Of a stretch of DNA of 8,303 nucleotides, positions 1-5,307 are shown one piece after another (the stretch's first letter is position 1; every line of letters begins with the position of its first letter). Origin of the DNA: Ferruginibacter sp. (GTDB lineage Bacteria > Bacteroidota > Bacteroidia > Chitinophagales > Chitinophagaceae); the NCBI GenBank assembly GCA_025362765.1, contig JANYFI010000358.1, positions 1 through 8,303 of the forward strand, in the 5' to 3' direction. The position numbers and the translations under genes were made by a program. The notes beneath the pieces were generated by a model that saw only the letters and a program-made list of their open reading frames with translations, was not told the origin of the DNA and did no database searches.

Positions 1-310
1 TGGGGCATCCGCGTTTACGGGGAAAAATCTATTGGGGAAAATAACCACGGCTTTACAATTTGGTTTTTATCACCCTGCCATGTTAATGATGCCATCAAAA
101 TCTATCATTGGTGTAAACATGTTACAGATAGCTGATCATAAGCCAGCCGTTATTCAACGGTGTTTACAGCATGTTATGGAACTATATAACGCTGATGTGC
201 TAAAACCTTCTATTGCAAAAGTATTTCCTGTTTCAGCAATTGGAGAAGCGCATGAGTTTCTTGAAAAACGGAAAAGTATTGGTAAAGTCGTAATGCAATG
301 GCAGGGGTAA
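1..310 (+). CDS. Medium-chain dehydrogenase/reductase (quinone oxidoreductase / VAT-1-like), C-terminal fragment
   Basis: This is the end of a gene that begins outside the window. The reading frame is open from base 2 and ends with TAA at 308-310, giving about 102 residues. The visible part fits the C-terminal segment of zinc-independent MDR proteins (quinone oxidoreductase, VAT-1 branch): a segment around SKSIIGVNML that follows the Rossmann fold, a helix with the KPAVIQRCLQHVMELY pattern, then LKPSIAKVFPVSAIGEAHEFL and the closing RKSIGKVVMQW. The last two match the family pattern of 'kP.i...fpl..i.eAh..l..r...GKvvl'. Such enzymes usually reduce quinones or enones with NADPH in the cytoplasm. 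The nucleotide-binding GxGxxG motif and the catalytic domain lie upstream and cannot be seen, so cofactor and substrate are unknown. An internal TTG at 32 could be mistaken for a start, but homology-like sequence continues upstream of it (GASAFTGKNL), so this is a fragment. The family is confident; the exact subfamily is a guess. Confidence 0.82.
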   Translation, partial: GASAFTGKNLLGKITTALQFGFYHPAMLMMPSKSIIGVNMLQIADHKPAVIQRCLQHVMELYNADVLKPSIAKVFPVSAIGEAHEFLEKRKSIGKVVMQWQG

Positions 311-339
311 AAAGAAAAATACGCTAGCCATTTTTCTTT
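311..339. terminator. AT-rich inverted repeat between convergent genes, possible bidirectional terminator
   Basis: AAAGAAAAAT (311-320) and ATTTTTCTTT (330-339) are perfect 10-bp inverted arms. They enclose a 9-nt loop that itself contains the palindrome GCTAGC (323-328). On each strand an A-tract precedes and a T-tract follows the small core, as in some bidirectional terminators. It sits directly after the stop of the dehydrogenase and covers the last codons and stop of the minus-strand gene. The stem has almost no G/C, so its strength as a terminator is uncertain. Confidence 0.42.
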
Positions 340-761
340 ATCAGCAACTTGTGAAAGCGTTCTATCTCGGCCTTTTCTGCTGTTGTAAATAATTCCTTAT
401 TATCATATTTACTTTTGAGAAATAATACCATCCTGTGCTGGGGATATTTCGAAAGAATTTCGGTGATATAAAGGCCCGAAATTTCATCATTTTCAACAGC
501 AGGTATAACAACCGGCATCGGAGATTTATACCTTGTTGGTTTTTTAAGAATCACTGCCTCAAGGGTAGCTAATTTTCCGGTCGGCATACCGGCTACTTTC
601 GAAGCCTTGGCATGCAGGTCCTGCAGTTGTTTTTTGCCAAGCCCTCCCCTTTCCTGGTATTGAAACAGTAGACTTTTTACAAAGTTATTAGCGGGATATG
701 CGTTGATGGTTAACTCCAGAATATCTTTGATAACATCTATAGCAGGATTTTTCCTAATCAT
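324..761 (-). CDS. Hypothetical protein, 145 aa, no family recognised
   Basis: ATG at 761 to TAG at 324; 145 residues. I do not recognise the family. There is no signal peptide, no hydrophobic segment long enough to span a membrane and no cysteine, so a soluble cytoplasmic protein is likely. It is basic and helix-rich. Residues about 21-56 (AYPANNFVKSLLFQYQERGG followed by LGKKQLQDLHAKA) look like a compact helical unit, with a 'hydrophobic-SLL.QY...GgL.kkQ' pattern that reminds me of short helical segments in uncharacterised phage and plasmid proteins; this is an impression only. The middle (72-92) is Pro- and Lys-rich. The C-terminal part (93-140) is again helical, with a basic FLKSKYDNKELFTTAEKAEI segment. 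It converges with the upstream dehydrogenase with only 13 nt between stops. No Shine-Dalgarno sequence is visible, as is normal in Bacteroidota. Length and codon use support a real gene. Confidence 0.75.
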   Translation of the reverse strand: MIRKNPAIDVIKDILELTINAYPANNFVKSLLFQYQERGGLGKKQLQDLHAKASKVAGMPTGKLATLEAVILKKPTRYKSPMPVVIPAVENDEISGLYITEILSKYPQHRMVLFLKSKYDNKELFTTAEKAEIERFHKLLIKKNG

Positions 762-787
762 TTTACTTATTTGGAGATGAAAGTAAG

Positions 788-822
788 TAAAAATATGTTA
801 GGCTATAATTGCTTTTGGCAAA
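788..822 (-). promoter_or_regulatory. Weak Bacteroidota-type promoter candidate for the 145-aa gene
   Basis: Read on the minus strand, TTTG (822-819) is followed after 23 nt by TATTTTTA (795-788). This is one base off the TAnnTTTG element of the phylum and at the upper limit of the accepted spacing. Transcription would begin about 20 nt before the ATG at 761. The match is imperfect and such AT-rich strings occur by chance. Confidence 0.25.
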
Positions 823-854
823 ATGGAATGGAAAAGTCTTGTTGACGGACTATC

Positions 855-902
855 AAAAAAATGGAGTGATACCATTTAACAACGTTAAACAGTACACTCC
901 AT
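855..902 (-). terminator. Intrinsic terminator downstream of the small membrane ORF
   Basis: Plus-strand bases 861-868 (ATGGAGTG) and 895-902 (CACTCCAT) are perfect complements. After a bulged A at 869 the stem continues with TAC/GTA (870-872 / 892-894), and then, past a small internal loop, with TTTAAC/GTTAAA (875-880 / 884-889) closed by an AAC triloop. On the minus strand the hairpin is followed at once by seven T (861-855, including the last stem base). That makes it a terminator for minus-strand transcription. The only reading frame it can serve there is the 38-codon ORF that stops at 929. There is no comparable T-run on the plus-strand side. Confidence 0.65.
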
Positions 903-928
903 CATTTTACCTTTCACTCCTCTTTAAG

Positions 929-1045
929 TTATACTTTTTTAGGAGAATGCTTTGCGAGTTTTACTGAAAAGTAAACAAGTGAAGCAACAGAAAGAATGAG
1001 TGTCAGGTTCAACAGCATTGATGCGTTGTTGGGGTAATTGGTCAT
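929..1045 (-). CDS. Small single-pass membrane peptide, 38 aa
   Basis: An ATG at 1045 opens a 38-codon frame ending with TAA at 931-929. The peptide starts MTNYPNNASMLLNLTLILSV and ends ASLVYFSVKLAKHSPKKV. The layout is that of a small membrane protein: a short polar N-terminus (residues 1-9), one hydrophobic helix of about 17-19 residues (10-28), and a positively charged tail with Lys29, Lys32, His33, Lys36 and Lys37. By the positive-inside rule the tail should lie in the cytoplasm. A hairpin with a T-run starts 27 nt past the stop, which is what a stand-alone minus-strand gene would need. No Shine-Dalgarno sequence or clear promoter is seen upstream. I recognise no family; one-helix subunits or regulators of membrane complexes look like this, but nothing nearby assigns a partner. 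Composition and the terminator favour a real gene; the short length keeps confidence moderate. Confidence 0.55.
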   Translation of the reverse strand: MTNYPNNASMLLNLTLILSVASLVYFSVKLAKHSPKKV

Positions 1046-1153
1046 TGGGTAGAGATTTAGGGTTTCAGATGGGTATTTAACAGACAAAAGGAATAAATAT
1101 TGTGCACTAACTTATTTTTTTACTGCTTTTTTTGTCTATAATCTGGACTAATA

Positions 1154-1185
1154 TTTAATAGCATATAAAAAAATCGCTACTTTTA
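1154..1185 (+). promoter_or_regulatory. Promoter candidate for the RRM gene
   Basis: TTTA (1154-1157), a 20-nt spacer, and TACTTTTA (1178-1185) resemble the Bacteroidota TTTG / TAnnTTTG pair, with the final G replaced by A in both boxes. Transcription would start near 1191-1193, giving a leader of about 75 nt that opens with the hairpins at 1193-1229. A second TACATTTA at 1242-1249 is an alternative -7 box and would give a leader of only about 10 nt without the hairpins. The sequence does not decide between them. Confidence 0.32.
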
Positions 1186-1192
1186 CTGTAGA

Positions 1193-1229
1193 TGGGCTTC
1201 TAGTAGCCCGGGGCTTTAAAATATTAGCC
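1193..1229 (+). promoter_or_regulatory. Two tandem hairpins in the leader of the RRM gene
   Basis: GGGCT (1194-1198) pairs with AGCCC (1205-1209) around a 6-nt loop, extendable by a T-G wobble (1193/1210). Directly after it, GGC (1212-1214) pairs with GCC (1227-1229), then TAA (1217-1219) with TTA (1224-1226) around a 4-nt loop, leaving a two-T bulge. The arms share the GGGCT/AGCC sequence, so 1194-1198 could also pair with 1226-1229. They stand out as a G/C cluster in an AT-rich spacer and lie 37 nt upstream of the start codon. They could be a stabilising 5' structure, a temperature-responsive leader or a site for the encoded protein; none of this is shown by sequence alone. Confidence 0.4.
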
Positions 1230-1265
1230 GCATAAGTTTAGTACATTTACAAAAAAATTAACCTG

Positions 1266-1607
1266 ATGAAAATTTTTGTTGCCGGTCTCCCCTACGATCT
1301 TGATGATAGTGAGTTAGAAGAAATATTTGAAAAATTTGGCACCATAATTTCTGCCAAGGTTGCAATGGATAAAGAAACTGGTAAAAGCAAAGGATTTGGA
1401 TTTATAGAAATGCAAAACGATGCAGAAGCCCTTGATGCTATTGAAAGCCTGAATGATATTTCATTGGGTAAAAAACCGCTCGTGGTTAAAAAAGCAGAAG
1501 AAGGTGGTTCACGGCCTCCAGGCAGCGGACTTGGTTCACGGCCTGGAGGCGGAGGTGCACCGCGGCCCAATAATGGTGGATTTAACAGGGATCGTAACCG
1601 TTTTTAA
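1266..1607 (+). CDS. RRM-domain RNA-binding protein with Gly/Pro/Arg-rich tail
   Basis: 113 residues, ATG at 1266 to TAA at 1607. Residues 2-76 form one RNA recognition motif. RNP2 is IFVAGL (3-8) and RNP1 is KGFGFIEM (42-49), carrying the aromatic residues at Phe4, Phe44 and Phe46 that stack on RNA bases. The conserved LeuPro-Tyr-Asp-Leu, Ile-Phe-Glu-Lys-Phe-Gly and Asp-Lys-Glu-Thr-Gly-Lys-Ser segments are all present, so the domain is complete. Residues 80-113 are a low-complexity tail of Gly, Pro, Arg and Asn, including a 9-residue tandem repeat that starts GSRP at 81 and 90, and ending FNRDRNRF. Small RRM proteins of this kind are abundant in Bacteroidota and cyanobacteria, and act as cytoplasmic RNA binders, some of them cold-induced. 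The gene has its own leader with hairpins and its own terminator, so it is probably monocistronic. The ATG is preceded by an A-rich stretch rather than a Shine-Dalgarno sequence. Confidence 0.95.
   Translation: MKIFVAGLPYDLDDSELEEIFEKFGTIISAKVAMDKETGKSKGFGFIEMQNDAEALDAIESLNDISLGKKPLVVKKAEEGGSRPPGSGLGSRPGGGGAPRPNNGGFNRDRNRF
1506..1550 (+). repeat. Direct and inverted repeats in the RRM-protein tail region
   Basis: GGTTCACGGCCT occurs twice (1506-1517 and 1533-1544), 27 bp apart, so it encodes a 9-residue in-frame tandem repeat (GSRPPGSGL / GSRPGGGGA). Overlapping it, GCCTCCAGGC (1514-1523) and GCCTGGAGGC (1541-1550) form a perfect 10-bp inverted repeat with a 17-nt loop, a strong G/C hairpin inside the mRNA. 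It is probably a by-product of repeat expansion in a low-complexity coding region. Confidence 0.7.
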
Positions 1608-1633
1608 TAGCTTTTTTTATCTTTTATAATAGC

Positions 1634-1672
1634 AAAGACTGCAATTCAAATGGAATACAGTCTTTATTTTTT
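1634..1672 (+). terminator. Intrinsic terminator of the RRM gene
   Basis: AAAGACTG (1634-1641) pairs with CAGTCTTT (1658-1665). Inside, ATTC (1644-1647) pairs with GAAT (1653-1656) around a 5-nt loop, and ATTTTTT (1666-1672) follows on the plus strand. It lies 27 nt after the RRM stop codon. The minus-strand side has no T-run, so it should act on the RRM transcript only, although it also lies just past the stop of the converging DUF1456 gene. Confidence 0.85.
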
Positions 1673-1690
1673 CAGACTCAAGCCTATTTA

Positions 1691-1966
1691 TTATACTTTT
1701 TTCTGTGGATCATTCTCTTTTTCCTTTACTCCCGTTTTGGGGTCAGGTAGGTTGCCCCGCTTATAAATTATCAGTCCATTTAAAAAATTACGCAAAATCT
1801 GATCGCCCGCCTCTACATAACCTGGATGATCTTCATTTCTAAAAAGATCCCCTAGCGCACCTTTAGTGATTTCAAAGTTAACCAGTGACAATATTTCAAT
1901 AATGTCATCATTCCGAAGCGACAAAGCCACCCGTAATTTTTTAAGTATATCATTGTTAGTGATCAT
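1691..1966 (-). CDS. DUF1456 (YehS-like) protein, single domain
   Basis: 91 residues, ATG at 1966 to TAA at 1691. Residues 3-70 match DUF1456, known from Escherichia coli YehS: NNDILKKLRVALSLRNDDII at the start, then a 'GDLFRNEDHPGYVEAGDQIL' segment and FLNGLIIYKRG. From memory of YehS, that protein (about 155 aa) has two copies of this unit. Here there is one copy plus a charged Lys/Glu/Pro tail (71-91). The opening resembles the second YehS copy (NNxVLKKLRIAFSLKxDDIL), while the FLNGLI..KRG ending resembles the first. The biochemical role of the family is unknown; it is predicted soluble and cytoplasmic. It starts 35 nt after the RND transporter stop on the same strand with no visible promoter or terminator between, so read-through from the pump operon is plausible. 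It converges with the RRM gene. Confidence 0.85.
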   Translation of the reverse strand: MITNNDILKKLRVALSLRNDDIIEILSLVNFEITKGALGDLFRNEDHPGYVEAGDQILRNFLNGLIIYKRGNLPDPKTGVKEKENDPQKKV

Positions 1967-2001
1967 CTTTTCAATAGTTTTATTGCCATGGATCTATGCT
2001 G

Positions 2002-5000
2002 TTATCCAATATTATTTTCAAATATCGTCTTATCTACATTGTCTTCATTTTCTTTTTCTTTCGTTAATTTGGTTAGTTTTTTTCCATAAGACAATTTGGT
2101 GATCAGCACAAATAATACAGGTACTACAAAAATCGCCAGTGTAGTAGCAGCAATCATACCGCCAAAAACCGTCCAGCCAATTGTTTTACGTGATTCTGCT
2201 GCCGCACCTGTTGCAAAAGCCAATGGCAATACACCTAAAATAAATGCCAGGGAAGTCATCACAATAGGACGTAACCGCAATTGCACAGCCTGCAAGGTAG
2301 CATGGATAATATCCACGCCGCGATCAACCCTTTCTTTGGCAAACTCAACAATTAAAATAGCGTTCTTTGCGGCAAGCCCAATCAAGGTAATGAGGCCTAT
2401 CTGCGCATATACATTCAATGTTAGTTTAGGCAATAATATTAAAGTCAATATAGAACCGAAAGCACCAATGGGTACTGCGAAAAGTACAGAAAATGGCACT
2501 GCCCAACTCTCGTACAACGCTGCTAAAAACAGAAACACGAAGATGATAGAAATACTGAAAATAATAATGGTGCTGCTGCCCGCCTTTAATTCTTCACGAC
2601 TTAACCCGGAAAATTCGTAGCTATAACCCGACGGCAATGTTTCTGCAGCAACTGCCTTTAATGCATCAATTGCCTGGCCACTGCTAAACCCTGACTTGGG
2701 AGTTCCGTTGATTTCAATTGACCGGTAAATATTGTAGTGAGATATTAGCGAAGGGCTTTCAATCAGCTTGCTGGTAACAAGGGAACTCAGGGCTATCATC
2801 CCCCCCTGGCTATTCCGCACGTAATATTTACCCAACTCACTTATGGAAGAACGATAGGTGCTATCTGCCTGCGCAACAACTTTAAAATTTCTTCCATAAA
2901 GATTAAAATCATTTACATAGTTACTGCCCAACAAAGTAGAAAGGGTACTGTATACATCTGTTATATTTACGCCAAGTTGCTTCGCCTTATCCTTGTCAAC
3001 ATCAACCTGGTAACTGGGTGTATGTGTTGTAAAGAAAGAGTATGCCAAACCAATTTCTGGACGCTTATTTAATGCTGCTAAAAACTTTTTTGATATAGCT
3101 TCAAATTGCTGAATACTATCGGTGCTGGTTGTTTGCTGCAATTCAAAAGTAAAACCTGCCGTTGCGCCAAGCCCAGGTATTGCAGGTGGCCCTATTGCCA
3201 AAATCCTCGCTTCTCTTAAATCTGCGGTATTTTTTTGAATGGTGGCGATAATACTTTGCAGTTGAAGTTCTTTGCTTTTGCGTTGATCCCAGGGCGCTAG
3301 TTGCACGAACATAGTACCTGCATTAGATTTATTAGCAAAAGTAATAATATTCAATCCTGCCAAACCTCCTACGGTTGCAACACCGGGTATATGCTTCACC
3401 CTGTCCATAATTTCAAGTAACATTGCCTTGCTTCTTTCAGTAGAAGTTGCTTCAGGCATTTCATACGTAACATATAAACGACCTTCATCTTCAGTAGGTA
3501 TAAAACCAGATGGTTTGTTTTTAAATAAAAAGAACAAGCCCACAAACAAGCACACCAGCATAATCAATACAAATGGCGTAGCCCTTATCCATTTACCTAC
3601 GCCTTTTGTATAAGATGAAGTAATATTGTCAAATACTTTATTAAACCACGCAAAGAATTTTTCGAGCCAGTTCTTTTTAGCCGCAGCGTCTTTGGATGGC
3701 TTTAGCATAAGTGAACATAACGCCGGTGTTAATGACAAGGCCACAAAAGCGGAGATCATTACAGATACAGCAATTGTAATGGCGAACTGCTGGTATAACC
3801 TTCCAACAATACCGGGTATAAATCCTACGGGCACAAAAACCGCGGCAAGTATTAAGGCAATGGCGATAACCGGACCTGATATATCATTCATCGCTTTTTT
3901 AGTTGCTTCCTTTGCGGTGATATGCTGATGATCAATGTAGTGCTGTACAGCCTCTACCACCACTATGGCATCATCTACCACTATACCTATTGCCAAAACA
4001 AATGCAAATAGTGTTAGTGTATTTATGGTAAAGCCAAAAGGTATAAAAAAGATAAAAGTACCAATTAAAGACACAGGTATTGCGAGTACAGGTATTAGCG
4101 TAGCCCGCCAGTTTTGGAGAAAAAGATATACCACGAATATCACCAGGAATAATGCCACAAACAGGGTTTCTATTACTTCAGCAATAGAAACTTTAACAAC
4201 TGTTACTGTTTCCAGCGGCAATACATAGTCAATATCTTTTGGGAAAGTTTTTTTAATTTCGGTTAAAGCCTTGAGAAGTCCATTGTAGGTATCAAGCGCA
4301 TTGGCGCCGGGTGCCTGGTATATCAGTACGAAGGCTGCAGGCTTTCCGTTTACATAGGCGTTTGTGCCATAATCAAATTTGCCCAGCTCAACCCTGGCTA
4401 TATCTTTCAGGTGAACAATTGTACCTGTAGAAGGCTCGGTACGAACAACGATATTTTCAAACTGGTCTTTGGTATTTAAACGGCTATTGGTTAAAACACT
4501 GTATTCAAAACTCTGTACAGATGGTTGCGGGTTTCCACCAATAGTACCGGCTGCTACCTGTAGGTTCTGTTCATTTAAAGCCGCTACAATATCACTGGTA
4601 GTCATATTGAGATTAGCGAGCTTTTCAGGACTTAGCCATATGCGCATACCAAAATCGTCTGCTCTTGATACAATGTCGCCCACTCCTTTTACCCGCTGAA
4701 TAGCATCTTTTAAATAAATGTTTGCGTAGTTTCCTATAAATGTTGCATCATGCGTTCCATTGGGAGAATATAATGCCAATGCTACCATTATACTTGGATT
4801 GCGTTTGCGAACGGTAAGCCCCAAACGTTTAACCGCATCTGGTAACGAAGGCTGTGCTACGCTTACCCGGTTTTGTACGTCCAGTGCAGCAATATTAATA
4901 TCAGTGCCTATCTCAAAATTTACATTAATGCTGCTTTGTCCGCTACTGGTGCTGTTGCTCGACATGTAAGTCATACCAGGTGTACCATTTACCTGTGTTT

Positions 5001-5199
5001 CAATTGCCGTGGTAGTAGTTTGTTCTACCGTTTGCGCATCTGCTCCCGTAAAGCTGCCGGAAATTGTTACAGTTGGTGGTGTAATATCCGGGTATTGCGC
5101 AACGGGCAAAACAGTCATTGCTATTAACCCTACTAACACGATTACCACGGATATTACAATAGCTGTTACCGGCCTTTTTATAAAAGTATCTGATATCAT
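2002..5199 (-). CDS. RND multidrug efflux transporter, HAE1 family (AcrB-like), inner-membrane pump
   Basis: 1065 residues from ATG at 5199 to TAA at 2002, full length for the family (AcrB is 1049). It is the proton-driven trimeric pump of a tripartite efflux system. The N-terminus MISDTFIKRPVTAIVISVVI is typical (AcrB: cytoplasmic amphipathic start, then TM1 at about 11-31). A large periplasmic domain (32-335) is followed by TM2-TM7 (about 341-559), a second periplasmic domain (560-870) and TM8-TM12 (about 876-1033). The proton relay is intact: Asp409-Asp410 in GIVVDDAIVVVEA (TM4), Lys945 in GLAAKNAILIVEF (TM10) and Arg977 in LRPIVMTSLAF (probably AcrB Arg971). GFIPTEDEG (565-573) and GPPAIPGLGATAGFTFEL (670-687) are HAE1 hallmarks. 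A charged tail of about 30 residues ends the protein. It is the last pump gene, 108 nt after the adaptor. Substrates cannot be read from sequence; HAE1 pumps usually export hydrophobic drugs, dyes, detergents or aromatic compounds. Confidence 0.97.
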   Translation of the reverse strand: MISDTFIKRPVTAIVISVVIVLVGLIAMTVLPVAQYPDITPPTVTISGSFTGADAQTVEQTTTTAIETQVNGTPGMTYMSSNSTSSGQSSINVNFEIGTDINIAALDVQNRVSVAQPSLPDAVKRLGLTVRKRNPSIMVALALYSPNGTHDATFIGNYANIYLKDAIQRVKGVGDIVSRADDFGMRIWLSPEKLANLNMTTSDIVAALNEQNLQVAAGTIGGNPQPSVQSFEYSVLTNSRLNTKDQFENIVVRTEPSTGTIVHLKDIARVELGKFDYGTNAYVNGKPAAFVLIYQAPGANALDTYNGLLKALTEIKKTFPKDIDYVLPLETVTVVKVSIAEVIETLFVALFLVIFVVYLFLQNWRATLIPVLAIPVSLIGTFIFFIPFGFTINTLTLFAFVLAIGIVVDDAIVVVEAVQHYIDHQHITAKEATKKAMNDISGPVIAIALILAAVFVPVGFIPGIVGRLYQQFAITIAVSVMISAFVALSLTPALCSLMLKPSKDAAAKKNWLEKFFAWFNKVFDNITSSYTKGVGKWIRATPFVLIMLVCLFVGLFFLFKNKPSGFIPTEDEGRLYVTYEMPEATSTERSKAMLLEIMDRVKHIPGVATVGGLAGLNIITFANKSNAGTMFVQLAPWDQRKSKELQLQSIIATIQKNTADLREARILAIGPPAIPGLGATAGFTFELQQTTSTDSIQQFEAISKKFLAALNKRPEIGLAYSFFTTHTPSYQVDVDKDKAKQLGVNITDVYSTLSTLLGSNYVNDFNLYGRNFKVVAQADSTYRSSISELGKYYVRNSQGGMIALSSLVTSKLIESPSLISHYNIYRSIEINGTPKSGFSSGQAIDALKAVAAETLPSGYSYEFSGLSREELKAGSSTIIIFSISIIFVFLFLAALYESWAVPFSVLFAVPIGAFGSILTLILLPKLTLNVYAQIGLITLIGLAAKNAILIVEFAKERVDRGVDIIHATLQAVQLRLRPIVMTSLAFILGVLPLAFATGAAAESRKTIGWTVFGGMIAATTLAIFVVPVLFVLITKLSYGKKLTKLTKEKENEDNVDKTIFENNIG

Positions 5200-5219
5200 T
5201 ATATTATTTCTTTAACCAT
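5199..5219 (-). other. Six-codon mini-ORF overlapping the RND start (TAATG)
   Basis: In the 108-nt gap between adaptor and pump genes, ATG at 5219 opens a frame reading M-V-K-E-I-I and stopping at TAA 5201-5199. The last A of this stop is the first base of the RND start codon (TAATG). Such overlaps allow ribosomes to re-initiate on the next gene. There is no Shine-Dalgarno sequence before it, and a chance occurrence is quite possible. The rest of the gap shows no promoter box or hairpin that I would call. Confidence 0.22.
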
Positions 5220-5307
5220 TATTGTTTTTAAGTAATTTTTATACCGCTTACGCTAGCTATTGTTGCTTAGCCCTCCCTGTATTATTCTTACACCCCCCTT
5301 TCTCCAC

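Noticed and set aside
1046..1150. Promoter for the 38-aa ORF
   Set aside because: TTTTG-like strings are present on the minus strand but none has a TAnnTTTG partner at 17-23 nt, so no promoter is called.
762..1265. tRNA, other stable RNA genes, or a CRISPR-type repeat array in the longest gene-free stretch
   Set aside because: No TpsiC-like GGTTCGAATCC or cloverleaf arms, and no regularly spaced repeats; GGTTCAACAGC near 1006 lies inside the small ORF and lacks a pairing arm.
1292..1570. 92-aa minus-strand frame rich in Pro and Ser
   Set aside because: Exact antisense of the RRM gene; its composition is the complement of the Gly/Pro tail.
2096..2620. 174-aa plus-strand open frame and several shorter ones at 3428-5215
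   Set aside because: They lie entirely antisense to the RND transporter gene, whose protein is full length and conserved throughout; the antisense translations are Thr/Ile/Asn-rich with no domain.
5255..5305. G-rich run on the minus strand (six G, then GGGAGGG) that might form a quadruplex
   Set aside because: The six-G run has no internal loop, so only three usable three-G tracts separated by proper loops are present.
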